Origin: a virus | IMG/VR virus record: IMGVR_UViG_3300020000_000032 | Location: 1 to 43,150 of that record | Reading direction: 5' to 3' (one strand) | Length of the DNA: 43,150 bases | Part shown: positions 36,874 to 43,150 of the stretch, piece by piece | Numbering within the stretch: the stretch's first letter is position 1 | Layout of the letters: every line of letters starts with the position of its first letter | The notes under the pieces: generated by a model | What the model saw: the letters and a program-made list of their open reading frames with translations, nothing else | The model's database searches: none | What the model was told of the DNA's origin: nothing | Program-made: the position numbers and the translations under genes

Positions 36874-36887
36874 GTGTCCTAGTTTGC
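36874..36887 (-). promoter_or_regulatory. GCAAACTAGGACA ribosome-binding box (fourth copy)
   Basis: Minus strand GCAAACTAGGACAC precedes the ATG at 36865 by about 8 nt. It matches the box in front of the genes at 3690, 4162 and 5157, so the leader module serves both early leftward and rightward transcripts. Confidence 0.65.
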
Positions 36888-36898
36888 TTACCCGGTTG

Positions 36899-36927
36899 AG
36901 GGTACAGTCCGGCAATTTTGCTATCAA
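36899..36927 (-). promoter_or_regulatory. Predicted leftward promoter of the replication block
   Basis: Minus strand: -35 TTGATA (36927-36922), 17-bp spacer, -10 TACCCT (36904-36899). It is immediately followed upstream by the CCCTTA/TAAGGG inverted repeat and then the GTGATAA array. Confidence 0.6.
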
Positions 36928-36945
36928 CCCTTATACGCGTAAGGG
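36928..36945. promoter_or_regulatory. Palindrome CCCTTA-N6-TAAGGG abutting the -35 box
   Basis: Arms at 36928-36933 and 36940-36945, centre TACGCG. Typical geometry for a repressor or activator site upstream of the promoter at 36899-36927. Confidence 0.5.
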
Positions 36946-36978
36946 GTAAATTTTATTTTGACCCTTTTTACATGCGTG

Positions 36979-37076
36979 CTGATAAAGTGATAAAGTGATA
37001 GCTTACGCGCGCGCGCCCTTGCTGGCTATGGCTTTGCTTAGTTATCACGCGCTTATCACTTTTGCGGTTCTATCAC
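36979..37076. promoter_or_regulatory. GTGATAA array 2: three direct plus three inverted motifs around a CG tract
   Basis: CTGATAA 36979-36985, GTGATAA 36987-36993, GTGATAG 36995-37001, then a CG-alternating run (37006-37015), then TTATCAC 37042-37048, TTATCAC 37053-37059 and CTATCAC 37070-37076. Same order and same CG centre as array 1 (3437-3524). It lies in the 259-bp gap between divergent genes. Confidence 0.75.
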
Positions 37077-37124
37077 TTTTGCCACCAATTGCACCCCCGG
37101 TCAGCCGAGGTTACACTCAAACCC

Positions 37125-38630
37125 ATGCTTCAAGACATCCCAGACACCTACACCCCCCGGTCAGCCCCGCTGGCCCACCAGCAAGAGGCTCTGGCCATCG
37201 GCTGGCGGCGTGACTTCTTCGCCTACTTTCTTGAAATGGGTCTGGGCAAGAGCCGCGTGGCGCTTGATGACTTCCTGCTGAACTATGAGGATAACCGCGT
37301 TGACGGCCTGATCATCATCGCGCCCAAGGGCGTCTACACCAACTGGGGCCGCCTCAGCCGTGAGAACCCCGGTGAGGTGCAACGCTGGCTGTGGGACAAG
37401 TACCGTGACACCGCGCAGACCTACATGTACCGCGCAGGTCGCAAGAAGACTGACTATGAGGTGCGCCGCCAGCTGCTGAACACCAGCATGCCTAGCCCCC
37501 GGATACTGCTGGTCAACGTTGAGGCGCTGGCCTCAACCGGGGATGCCGCTGAGCTTGTCAGGCAGTTCTGCCAGACCCACCGCACCATGATGGTGGTTGA
37601 CGAGTCAACCGTCATCAAGAACCCCAAGGCCAAGCGCACCCGGTTGCTGCACAAGCTGGCCCAGCTGGCCACCATGAGACGCATCATGACCGGCAGCCCC
37701 AGCACCGGCAGCCAGTCAGACCTGTGGGCGCAGTTTGAGTTTTTGCGGCCCGGTGCCAACCCGCTGGGGTTCAAGCACTTTGTCATGTTTCAGGCGCACT
37801 TCAACAAAATGTTCATCATGCAGGGCCATGGCTTCAGCTTTAAGAAGGAGGGCGGCCCGCTCAATACGGAACAGCTTCAGCACCTTGTCAGCCTGCACAG
37901 TTTCCGGCGGCGCAAGGTTGATTGTCTGGATTTGCCGCCCAAGGTCTATAGGCGTTGGGAAGTGGAACTGACCCAGCAGCAACAGACCGTCTACAAGGAG
38001 TTGCGTGAGTTTGCCTTGGCCACGGTCAACATCAAGGACAGCATGGAGTTTGTGCCTGTGTCTACCGAGCTGGTGGTCACCCAGCTGATGCGCATGCACA
38101 GCGTCATCTGCGGCCACATCAAGACGGATGATGGCGTGGTGCGCCGCCTTGACAGCAACCGCATGGCCGCCGTTGAACACATCATCAGCGCCGCTGATGT
38201 GCAGGAGCAGGTGGTGATCTGGTGCCACTGGCGTGAAGATGTGGCGCTGGTTATCAAGCGGCTGCGTGAGCTTTATGACGAAGACAGCATTGCCGCGTGG
38301 CATGGCGGCGTGGGCTCTGCCCAGCGTGAAGAATACGAAGCTGACTTTCAGGCGGGCCGCCGCCGCTTCATGGTGGCCACTGACCAAGCCGGGGCGCGTG
38401 GCCGCACGTGGACCGCAGCCACCTTGGTGATCTATTACTCAAACGGTTACGATTGGGAAGTCAGGGATCAAAGTGAAGACCGCACCCACCGCATAGGCAC
38501 CAAAGGCACCGTCACCTACGTTGACATCGTGGCCCCCGGCACCGTGGATGAAAAGATCATCAACGCCCTGCGCACCAAGCGCAGCATTGCCCGCGCCGTG
38601 GTGCAAGACGGTCTTGCCGCTTGGATATAA
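37125..38630 (+). CDS. SNF2-family helicase/translocase
   Basis: 501 residues from ATG 37125; an in-frame TTG at 37062 would translate across the array and is rejected. Motif I FLEMGLGKSRVALDD, motif Ia LIIAPKGVYTNWGRL, motif II MVVDESTVIKNPKAKR (DEST), motif III RIMTGSPSTGSQSDL, motif V/VI MVATDQAGARGRTWTAATLV and QSEDRTHRIGTKGTVTYVD. SNF2 enzymes translocate on double-stranded DNA; phage versions act in recombination-dependent replication or against host nucleoprotein. First gene of the rightward block, followed by a terminator. Confidence 0.92.
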   Translation: MLQDIPDTYTPRSAPLAHQQEALAIGWRRDFFAYFLEMGLGKSRVALDDFLLNYEDNRVDGLIIIAPKGVYTNWGRLSRENPGEVQRWLWDKYRDTAQTYMYRAGRKKTDYEVRRQLLNTSMPSPRILLVNVEALASTGDAAELVRQFCQTHRTMMVVDESTVIKNPKAKRTRLLHKLAQLATMRRIMTGSPSTGSQSDLWAQFEFLRPGANPLGFKHFVMFQAHFNKMFIMQGHGFSFKKEGGPLNTEQLQHLVSLHSFRRRKVDCLDLPPKVYRRWEVELTQQQQTVYKELREFALATVNIKDSMEFVPVSTELVVTQLMRMHSVICGHIKTDDGVVRRLDSNRMAAVEHIISAADVQEQVVIWCHWREDVALVIKRLRELYDEDSIAAWHGGVGSAQREEYEADFQAGRRRFMVATDQAGARGRTWTAATLVIYYSNGYDWEVRDQSEDRTHRIGTKGTVTYVDIVAPGTVDEKIINALRTKRSIARAVVQDGLAAWI

Positions 38631-38655
38631 ACCCGGCTGAAACCGGCCGGGTTTT
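38629..38655 (+). terminator. Terminator after the SNF2 helicase
   Basis: AAACCCGG/CCGGGTTT stem (38629-38636 with 38647-38654), 10-nt loop, ending in a T-run that begins within the stem. Confidence 0.7.
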
Positions 38656-38675
38656 AGTTCCCTAATTAAAGGGAC

Positions 38676-38705
38676 TTGACAGTCAGATCAGACCGAGAAT
38701 ACCTT
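38676..38705 (+). promoter_or_regulatory. Predicted rightward promoter
   Basis: -35 TTGACA (38676-38681, consensus) and -10 TACCTT (38700-38705) with an 18-bp spacer, between the terminator and the gene at 38769. Confidence 0.6.
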
Positions 38706-38768
38706 CTGTCCCATCGCACTATGTTGCGATGTTCAAAGGGCAATGCGCCCGGAAAGAAGGTTAGTTCC

Positions 38769-39740
38769 ATGGAAAGTGAAGACAAGAAGAAGACGCTCGG
38801 TGAAGAACTCAACGAGCGTATTGATGAACTGCTTGCGCAGGTCACAGATGCCGACAGGGCATTTGTGGAGAAGGTCAGGCAGCCCGGCTTTTTCAGCCCG
38901 GCTGAGACTGTCACCCCGGTGCAGTCAGCGCTCATTCTCAAGGCCAATAGCCACAACCGCCGTATCAGCAATGCCCAGTTGGACATGCTGATGGGTATTC
39001 TGGTGCGTGGTGACTGGAAGCGCACCCATCAGGGCATGGCATTCTATGAGGACGGTGATCTTATGGATGCACAGCACCGCCTTGGTGCCAGCGTGCTGAG
39101 TGGCATACCGCTGGTGGGCCTGATGATTTCAGGCGGCTACAAGAAGGATGACAACGACGCCATCGACGCAGGCACCAAGCGCACTGCGGCAGATGCGGCA
39201 TCACTGGCCGGTCTGCATGACGCGGCGCTGAAGTGCTACGTGGTTGATCAGTGGATGACCTATGAGCATCGCCTGAACTACGGCAAGCCCATCAGCCTCA
39301 CCAATCATCAGGTGAAGGTCAAGGCCATTGAGCATGACAAGGCGCTTGGCGCGGCCATTGGCCGGGCTGATCTGGTGGTCAAGCAGTGCGCCATTGCCGT
39401 CATGAGCCGCAAGGAAATCGCGGCGCGTGACTTTGAAATGGTGCAGAGCGGCTGGTCGCCGGTCTTTGCGCAGACTATGTTGACGCTGGTCAATCAGGGT
39501 ACGGCTGATTACGACGGTGCGCCCACGGTGTACCTGAGTGACGCCTACCGGCTGGACCGGGAAGACAAGGCCAAGCACAAGCTGACCACCCTTCAGCGTC
39601 AGGCTATGTGGCACAAGGCGGTCGATCTTTACGCCCACAAGAAGCGCGTCAGCAAGAACGCCATTGCGTGGAAGATTGGCAACCCTATGCCCGGCATGGC
39701 CCCGGCGTCTGATGTGGATCAGTCGGCGGCTGCCGAGTAG
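38769..39740 (+). CDS. ParB-like/DGQHR-type phage protein (DAQHR motif)
   Basis: 323 residues from ATG 38769 (GAAAGAAGG about 8 nt upstream; an earlier GTG-like frame start lies in the promoter). Residues about 55-105 contain NSHNRRISNAQLDMLMGILV and GDLMDAQHRLGASVLSGIPL, a variant of the D-G-Q-H-R motif found in ParB/Srx-like domains, where the Gln-His-Arg binds nucleotide. Then DAGTKRTAADAASLAGLHDA. The rest is helical (ALGAAIGRADLVVKQCAI, LTTLQRQAMWHKAVDLYAHK). ParB-like domains bind CTP or act as nucleases or sulfiredoxin-like enzymes; here the activity cannot be told. It has its own promoter and terminator, suggesting high-level independent expression. Confidence 0.65.
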   Translation: MESEDKKKTLGEELNERIDELLAQVTDADRAFVEKVRQPGFFSPAETVTPVQSALILKANSHNRRISNAQLDMLMGILVRGDWKRTHQGMAFYEDGDLMDAQHRLGASVLSGIPLVGLMISGGYKKDDNDAIDAGTKRTAADAASLAGLHDAALKCYVVDQWMTYEHRLNYGKPISLTNHQVKVKAIEHDKALGAAIGRADLVVKQCAIAVMSRKEIAARDFEMVQSGWSPVFAQTMLTLVNQGTADYDGAPTVYLSDAYRLDREDKAKHKLTTLQRQAMWHKAVDLYAHKKRVSKNAIAWKIGNPMPGMAPASDVDQSAAAE

Positions 39741-39746
39741 TCAACT

Positions 39747-39775
39747 GGGGGCGCGCCAATGCGCCCCCTCTTTTT
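39747..39775 (+). terminator. Terminator after the DAQHR gene
   Basis: Stem GGGGGCGC/GCGCCCCC (39747-39754 with 39761-39768), 6-nt loop, then TCTTTTT (39769-39775). Confidence 0.9.
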
Positions 39776-39788
39776 GGGGTGAAATCAA

Positions 39789-41300
39789 ATGGAACAGAAC
39801 ATGAGCAACATACCAGAACTGGTGGCCCGCGTGCAGCAAGCCATGGCCGATTACAAGGCTGGGTTGGCCAAAGAAGCTGCTGGTATTGCCACGGCGGCCA
39901 TCGGCCGCGCAGAGGCGCAGGCAGCGGTGGTAAAATACGGTGCAGCGCTATCTGAGGGCCGCAAGAAATTTGCGTCAGACACAGAGTTTGGCCAATGGGT
40001 GCATGACAGTGGCTTTGATGCTGAAAAGCCATGGCAAGACCACGATGTCCGATGGGCTGCAAGACAGGTTGCAGAAGCTGCTGTTGATCACGTGATCAAC
40101 AGTGACTTTTCTGATTGCACAGTTACCAGCCCACGACGGATGTGGGACTGGTGCAAAGACCGTATTGCTTTTGCTGAAGCTGAGGCTGCGGCTGCGGCTG
40201 CGTTACTGACCAAGCAACAGGCTGAGGCTGAGCGCGCCGCCAAGGCTGAGGCTGACGCACGTGCCCGTGAGGAGGCTGCGCTACAGGCCAAGCGTGATGC
40301 CGAGGCTGCGGCGGTGACCGCCGCTGAAGCTGAGGCGCGCAGGCGTGAGCGTGAGGCGGCTGAGGCTGAGGCTGAGGCACGCAGGCGTGAGGAAGCTGAA
40401 CAGCAGAAAGCTGCCAAGGCCGCTGCTGAGAAAGAACGTAAGGAGCATGAAGATCAGAAGGACTCAAGGTCAAAGCTGAACGCCATGTTTGGGCCTGCCG
40501 CCGCCAAGGTGGTCATGAACAGGTTCAAGCACTGGGGTTCAATCCGCAATGCTTTTGATGGCGTGGGCAAGGCGCTCAGCAAGCGTCTGGGCAATTATCT
40601 GGCTGAATGCTGTCAGGCCCCTGATTACCCTGAGGTGTTGCTAGGTGTCACGTGGTCCGCGCAGATGTTATACCCGCATCTACCCAAGCGGCTGCTTGAT
40701 CATCAGCCCAAGACCAAGACCATTAGCGGATTGGGCAAGATACACAGCACCCTTGTTGAAACTGAACGACGTTTCAAGATGACGCCTGAGTTCGGCATGA
40801 CTGACCCACCGCTGGCCGCCTTCAACAAGGCACACGCCATCATGGTGGCCTTGCTCAACGCCCAGAGCGCTGCCAAGGACGCTGCCAAATATGGTGAAGG
40901 CAGCGGCACCATGGACCCCAAGGCCAAGGCCAGCACCAAATACCGTGACGATGAGGGTAAGTCAGAGGTGATCATCATGGGTACGCGCCTATGGCCTATA
41001 TTGGAAGATGCCACGGCCACCTACAACTATGACGATCTGCGCTGCGCCCATGGGTTTGTGGATGATGTGTTCAAGACATTTCTTGAGCCACGGGACTCCT
41101 CTATGGATACCAAGTTGCTCAAGGTGCGGCACCTGCTGTCATGGGTCAACGGCGGCTACAACGCCAAGGGCGCAACGCTGGCCGGTACGTTTGAAGCCAT
41201 TGACAGCGTTGTCACCGCCTATGCCCGCAAAGCCAGCCCGGAAATGAAGACGCCCGGCGTGCGCTTTGACAAAAACGATGGTAATGCTAGGGGCACATAA
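39789..41300 (+). CDS. Large coiled-coil protein with Ala/Glu/Arg repeats, 503 aa
   Basis: The start lies 13 nt past the terminator T-run; GGGGTG is the only ribosome-binding-like site. Residues 1-110 include SEGRKKFASDTEFGQWVHDS, reminiscent of DUF3102-type phage domains. Residues 125-225 are an extended charged coiled coil (AEAEAAAAAALLTKQQAEAE, RRREREAAEAEAEARRREE). Residues 230-503 are a helical domain (FKHWGSIRNAFDGVGKAL, SGLGKIHSTLVETERRFKMT, LRCAHGFVDDVFKTF). The repeat tract in the DNA (40170-40400) suggests expansion. Could be a scaffold or DNA-associated structural protein. The stop overlaps the next start (TAATG). Confidence 0.8.
   Translation: MEQNMSNIPELVARVQQAMADYKAGLAKEAAGIATAAIGRAEAQAAVVKYGAALSEGRKKFASDTEFGQWVHDSGFDAEKPWQDHDVRWAARQVAEAAVDHVINSDFSDCTVTSPRRMWDWCKDRIAFAEAEAAAAAALLTKQQAEAERAAKAEADARAREEAALQAKRDAEAAAVTAAEAEARRREREAAEAEAEARRREEAEQQKAAKAAAEKERKEHEDQKDSRSKLNAMFGPAAAKVVMNRFKHWGSIRNAFDGVGKALSKRLGNYLAECCQAPDYPEVLLGVTWSAQMLYPHLPKRLLDHQPKTKTISGLGKIHSTLVETERRFKMTPEFGMTDPPLAAFNKAHAIMVALLNAQSAAKDAAKYGEGSGTMDPKAKASTKYRDDEGKSEVIIMGTRLWPILEDATATYNYDDLRCAHGFVDDVFKTFLEPRDSSMDTKLLKVRHLLSWVNGGYNAKGATLAGTFEAIDSVVTAYARKASPEMKTPGVRFDKNDGNARGT
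40170..40400 (+). repeat. Imperfect GAGGCTGAGGCT-type tandem repeats in the coiled-coil gene
   Basis: Repeated GCTGAGGCTG and CGCAGGCGTGAG units encode the A-E-A and R-R-E heptads. Likely prone to length variation. Confidence 0.7.
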
Positions 41301-41569
41301 TGACCAAGAACCTCTACACCATTGACGATTTCTGCCAGCGCAACAGCCAGACGCGCAGACGGCTTGACCGCCTGTGGGCGCGCGGCATAGGGCCGCGCCG
41401 CACCTACATTGGCGGCAGGGTGTTCGTCTCAGCCAAAGATGAACAGGCGTGGCTTGACCTGATGGCCAACCCCACTGGCAAGGCGGCCAAGCTGGCTGAG
41501 GCCACCCAGACCATGATGCATGAGAAGGCTCTGCACGCGGCGCGCGCCGGGCGCTTGGCCGGGCACTGA
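41300..41569 (+). CDS. AlpA/Xis-like small DNA-binding protein, 89 aa
   Basis: Begins MTKNLYTIDDFCQRNSQTRR, with a helix-turn-helix-like LYTIDDFCQRNSQTRRRLDR, then GIGPRRTYIGGRVFVSAKDE (the wing) and WLDLMANPTGKAAKLAE. The plan Y-T-x-x-D-F-C-x-R...G-P-x-x-x-x-I-G-x-R-x-x-V is the MerR-like 'HTH_17' fold of phage excisionases and regulators. C-terminal helix Ala/Lys-rich. TAATG overlap with the coiled-coil gene. Confidence 0.75.
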   Translation: MTKNLYTIDDFCQRNSQTRRRLDRLWARGIGPRRTYIGGRVFVSAKDEQAWLDLMANPTGKAAKLAEATQTMMHEKALHAARAGRLAGH

Positions 41570-41592
41570 AACGAAAGTATGATTTTTCCCAT

Positions 41593-41632
41593 GCCCTGTC
41601 AGGTAGTGAAGCGACGCGCCGCCTGACTGGGC
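41593..41632. other. Imperfect hairpin GCCCTGTCAGG/CCTGACTGGGC
   Basis: 11-nt arms (41593-41603 with 41622-41632, one mismatch) in the 138-bp gap between the two regulators. No T-tract. May be an operator half-site pair or leader structure. Confidence 0.4.
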
Positions 41633-41707
41633 TAGGGGGTGGCAATTGTGGCGCTCTCCAGCCTACCAACAATGCCGCCCCCGCCTGTCTCAACCAAGGG
41701 GGTCACC

Positions 41708-41947
41708 ATGTCAGCCAAGGTCATACCAATCACCGCCACGCGCAAGCTGATACAGGAGCATCATACCGGTGGCAAAGGCGGCAGGCATAGGGTTGACCGG
41801 CATAGCATCAAGGAACTGGCCAAGCGCGCCAACCTGACGCCCACCACGGTGTCACGCATCATGAACCGTGAGACGCGCAGCCCGCGCATGCTCACCTGCA
41901 TCATGCTGTTCAAGGCGCTGGGGTTCACCGCAGTCAGGTTTGAATAA
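41708..41947 (+). CDS. XRE/Cro-type helix-turn-helix regulator, 79 aa
   Basis: Start at ATG 41708 (AAGGGGG 6-8 nt upstream). IKELAKRANLTPTTVSRIMNR (about 36-56; IKELAKRANL as first helix and TPTTVSRIMN as recognition helix) is a classical lambda-repressor-like HTH, with a hydrophobic end TCIMLFKALGFTAVRF. The basic N-terminal 35 residues may contact DNA. Being the last gene before the secreted proteins, it may control them or the GTGATAA arrays; no proof. Confidence 0.85.
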   Translation: MSAKVIPITATRKLIQEHHTGGKGGRHRVDRHSIKELAKRANLTPTTVSRIMNRETRSPRMLTCIMLFKALGFTAVRFE

Positions 41948-42012
41948 TAGCGCTAGTCGCCTAATTTTTAACGGTGTACTGTGACGCTTTACGAGTTCTA
42001 GCATGGGCCATG

Positions 42013-42039
42013 TGGGCGGCTGGCATAGTGTGCCGCCCA
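42013..42039 (+). other. Leader hairpin TGGGCGGC/GCCGCCCA before the VPLPA-CTERM gene
   Basis: Perfect 8-bp stem (42013-42020 with 42032-42039), 11-nt loop, then AAGGGGA and ATG at 42057. A TTTACG sequence lies upstream at about 41983, but a good -10 is not found. Possible 5' mRNA stabiliser. Confidence 0.5.
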
Positions 42040-42056
42040 GTTAAGGGGATAAACGC

Positions 42057-42818
42057 ATGAAAACCATATTGGGGACAGCAGCCCTGTTGCTTCTGCTGGG
42101 CATGGGTGCGGCCAACGCAGCCACCGTCACGCTCGGCGGTCAGAACTGGACATTGGGCGGCACTACCTTGGGGCTGGTGGCGACGCCAACGCCCACCGCC
42201 AATCAGCCGAAGGATGCACCGTGCCTTATCTGCGGCGGCGCTCAGCCACAGCAGCCAGCCAACTTTGGCTACAATGACTTCGGCAACACCGGCAACCAGA
42301 CGGACTTGGCGTTCTTCTCGTCTGGCATCTTCAAGGATCATCTTGCCGGTGACACCATCGGCACGGCGTACACGTTTGGCACGCTGAGCAACTACCTGCT
42401 GGGCATGAACGACCCAACCCTGACCTTCAGCATTGGTGTTGACATGAACGACACCAACAAGGCGCAGACGCTGGAAAGCTTCTTCTTTCTGGACCTGACC
42501 ACGCACACCGTGTTGGCGTCATACTCACCGGGGCCGGGTGGCACGGAGTTGCCATCCATCCACAACGGCACCGGCTATGCCGACTACCTGCTGACCGGCG
42601 CGTCACTGGCGGGCGTCAACGTGGGTGACCAGCTGCTGTTCTACTCACGCATCAGCGGCGCAAATGACGGGCCTGACAGCTTCTTTCTCGTAGCGCAGCC
42701 CAATGCAGTGCCGCTGCCTGCGGGCCTGTGGCTGTTTGGCACGGCCATTGCCGGGCTGGGCGCTTTCAAGGCCAAGGCCCGGCTGAAAGCCCGCAACACC
42801 AATCTCACCACGGCTTGA
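42057..42818 (+). CDS. Secreted protein with VPLPA-CTERM sorting signal
   Basis: 253 residues. N-terminal signal peptide ILGTAALLLLLGMGAANAA with Ala-x-Ala cleavage about residue 21. The mature domain is Gly/Thr/Asn-rich (GNTGNQTDLAFFSSGIF, TFSIGVDMNDTNKAQ, GPDSFFLVAQP), typical of PEP-CTERM surface proteins, with a Cys pair CLIC. The C-terminus has the tripartite sorting signal: NAVPLPAGLWLFGTAIAGLG (motif, transmembrane helix) and a basic tail KAKARLKAR. In bacteria an exosortase (EpsH/XrtA type) recognises such signals and links the protein to extracellular matrix or outer surface. It is the first of two adjacent secreted genes at the end of the window. Such a signal on a phage genome is unusual. 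Confidence 0.9.
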   Translation: MKTILGTAALLLLLGMGAANAATVTLGGQNWTLGGTTLGLVATPTPTANQPKDAPCLICGGAQPQQPANFGYNDFGNTGNQTDLAFFSSGIFKDHLAGDTIGTAYTFGTLSNYLLGMNDPTLTFSIGVDMNDTNKAQTLESFFFLDLTTHTVLASYSPGPGGTELPSIHNGTGYADYLLTGASLAGVNVGDQLLFYSRISGANDGPDSFFLVAQPNAVPLPAGLWLFGTAIAGLGAFKAKARLKARNTNLTTA

Positions 42819-42837
42819 TCAGGCCGTAGTGAGGTAA

Positions 42838-42877
42838 GGGCGGCCCCCCTTTATGTCCAGAAGGGCCGCCCTATTTT
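42838..42877 (+). terminator. Terminator between the two secreted-protein genes
   Basis: GGGCGGCCC/GGGCCGCCC (42838-42846 with 42863-42871), long loop, then TATTTT (42872-42877). The second gene starts 36 nt later, so it needs its own promoter or read-through. Confidence 0.75.
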
Positions 42878-42912
42878 CTACCCTGCAACTACCAACTCAT
42901 GAGGTTAACCTA

Positions 42913-43150
42913 ATGCGCAAATATCTTGTAACTGTGGCCGCAGCCGCCGTGTTGGCGTTTGCGGCTAGCCCCGGCAAGGCCGCTGTCATCAACGACCTTG
43001 GCGTCAACCCGACCAGTGCCCAAGGCGCTTTCAAGAACTCGGTGGGCGGCACCAGCTTCACCGATCAGTATCTGTTCCAGCTGGCCAATGCCCAGAACTT
43101 TCTGACCATTGCCAGCGTCACCAACGTCTACCCCAAAGTCACCGACTTCA
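42913..43150 (+). CDS. Second secreted PEP-CTERM-like protein, N-terminal part (cut by window end)
   Basis: Open to the window edge; 79 residues are visible. GAGG 8 nt before the ATG. A clear signal peptide (YLVTVAAAAVLAFAASPGKA, cleavage near A-x-A) is followed by GVNPTSAQGAFKNSVGGTSF and TDQYLFQLANAQNFLTIASV. The F-x-D-x-Y-x-F-x-L pattern is common at the start of PEP-CTERM domain proteins. The C-terminal sorting signal, if present, is beyond the window, so the class is inferred from the N-terminal pattern and from its neighbour. Confidence 0.75.
   Translation, partial: MRKYLVTVAAAAVLAFAASPGKAAVINDLGVNPTSAQGAFKNSVGGTSFTDQYLFQLANAQNFLTIASVTNVYPKVTDF

Noticed and set aside
35834-36949. 371-codon rightward frame across the SSB-like and head genes of the replication block
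   Set aside because: Antisense to two convincing genes; no ribosome binding site and atypical composition.
37062-37124. TTG-initiated N-terminal extension of the SNF2 gene
   Set aside because: It would translate the inverted GTGATAA motifs; homology-like sequence begins only after the ATG at 37125.
1-43150. Apparent recurrence of CCGGGGG/CCCCCGG across the window
   Set aside because: I counted roughly two dozen on both strands, close to what base composition alone predicts for a 7-mer in DNA this GC-rich.

Overview
The window is a contiguous piece of a GC-rich tailed double-stranded DNA bacteriophage genome; both ends are cut through genes. The phage assignment rests on a TerS/TerL pair, a family A DNA polymerase, an AEP-type primase, several phage helicases, a class II ribonucleotide reductase and dozens of short, tightly overlapping (ATGA, TGATG) hypothetical genes. 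The host is probably a Gram-negative proteobacterium, perhaps an alphaproteobacterium. This is inferred from GC content, sigma70-like promoters and, at the right end, two secreted proteins, one carrying a VPLPA-CTERM sorting signal that only works in hosts with an exosortase system. I see no integrase, tRNA, CRISPR array, phage RNA polymerase, DnaB-type helicase or recognisable lysis cassette.

Layout. (1) 1-3354, leftward: TerS, a probable virion protein, a small protein, TerL and a second virion protein cut by the window start; one rightward gene (1811-2116) is embedded here. (2) 3355-3689: a divergent control region with a 3+3 array of GTGATAA motifs around a CG tract and promoters facing both ways. 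(3) 3690-9659, rightward: small accessory genes in three promoter-led groups, including a DUF2786 protein, a GNAT-like protein, an ADP-ribosyltransferase-like protein and a zinc ribbon, closed by a terminator. (4) 9828-14114, leftward: small proteins, a VRR-NUC-like nuclease, class II ribonucleotide reductase and a DEDDh exonuclease. (5) 14371-14967, rightward: one isolated gene with its own terminator. (6) 14996-36865, leftward: replication and nucleotide/DNA modification: PolA, HD hydrolase, thymidylate-synthase-like enzyme, P-loop kinase resembling 5-hmdU DNA kinases, a DSP-like phosphatase, an ADDT-like helical protein, myo-inositol phosphate synthase, two SF1 helicases, a GIY-YIG nuclease, an HMUDK_hel-like protein, an H1-tailed basic protein, the primase and an ssDNA-annealing/SSB-like candidate. 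(7) 36866-37124: a second divergent control region with a near copy of the 3+3 GTGATAA array. (8) 37125 to the end, rightward: SNF2 helicase, DAQHR-motif protein, coiled-coil protein, two DNA-binding regulators and two secreted proteins.

How the parts may work together. The TS-like enzyme, the hmdU-kinase-like P-loop protein and two helical proteins of the kind found in thymidine-hypermodifying phages suggest that the phage makes 5-hydroxymethyl-dUMP and then decorates the base in its DNA. The myo-inositol phosphate synthase and the phosphatase lie in the same transcriptional block, so an inositol-linked modification is a possible, unproven extension. The paired GTGATAA arrays at the only two divergent leftward/rightward switch points with promoters on both sides look like a shared control (or origin) element. 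A short module with an NPK-GS-R-Y-GMT signature is reused in four proteins, two of which carry histone-H1-like Lys/Ala linkers or tails. All functions are read from sequence only; no database search was run.
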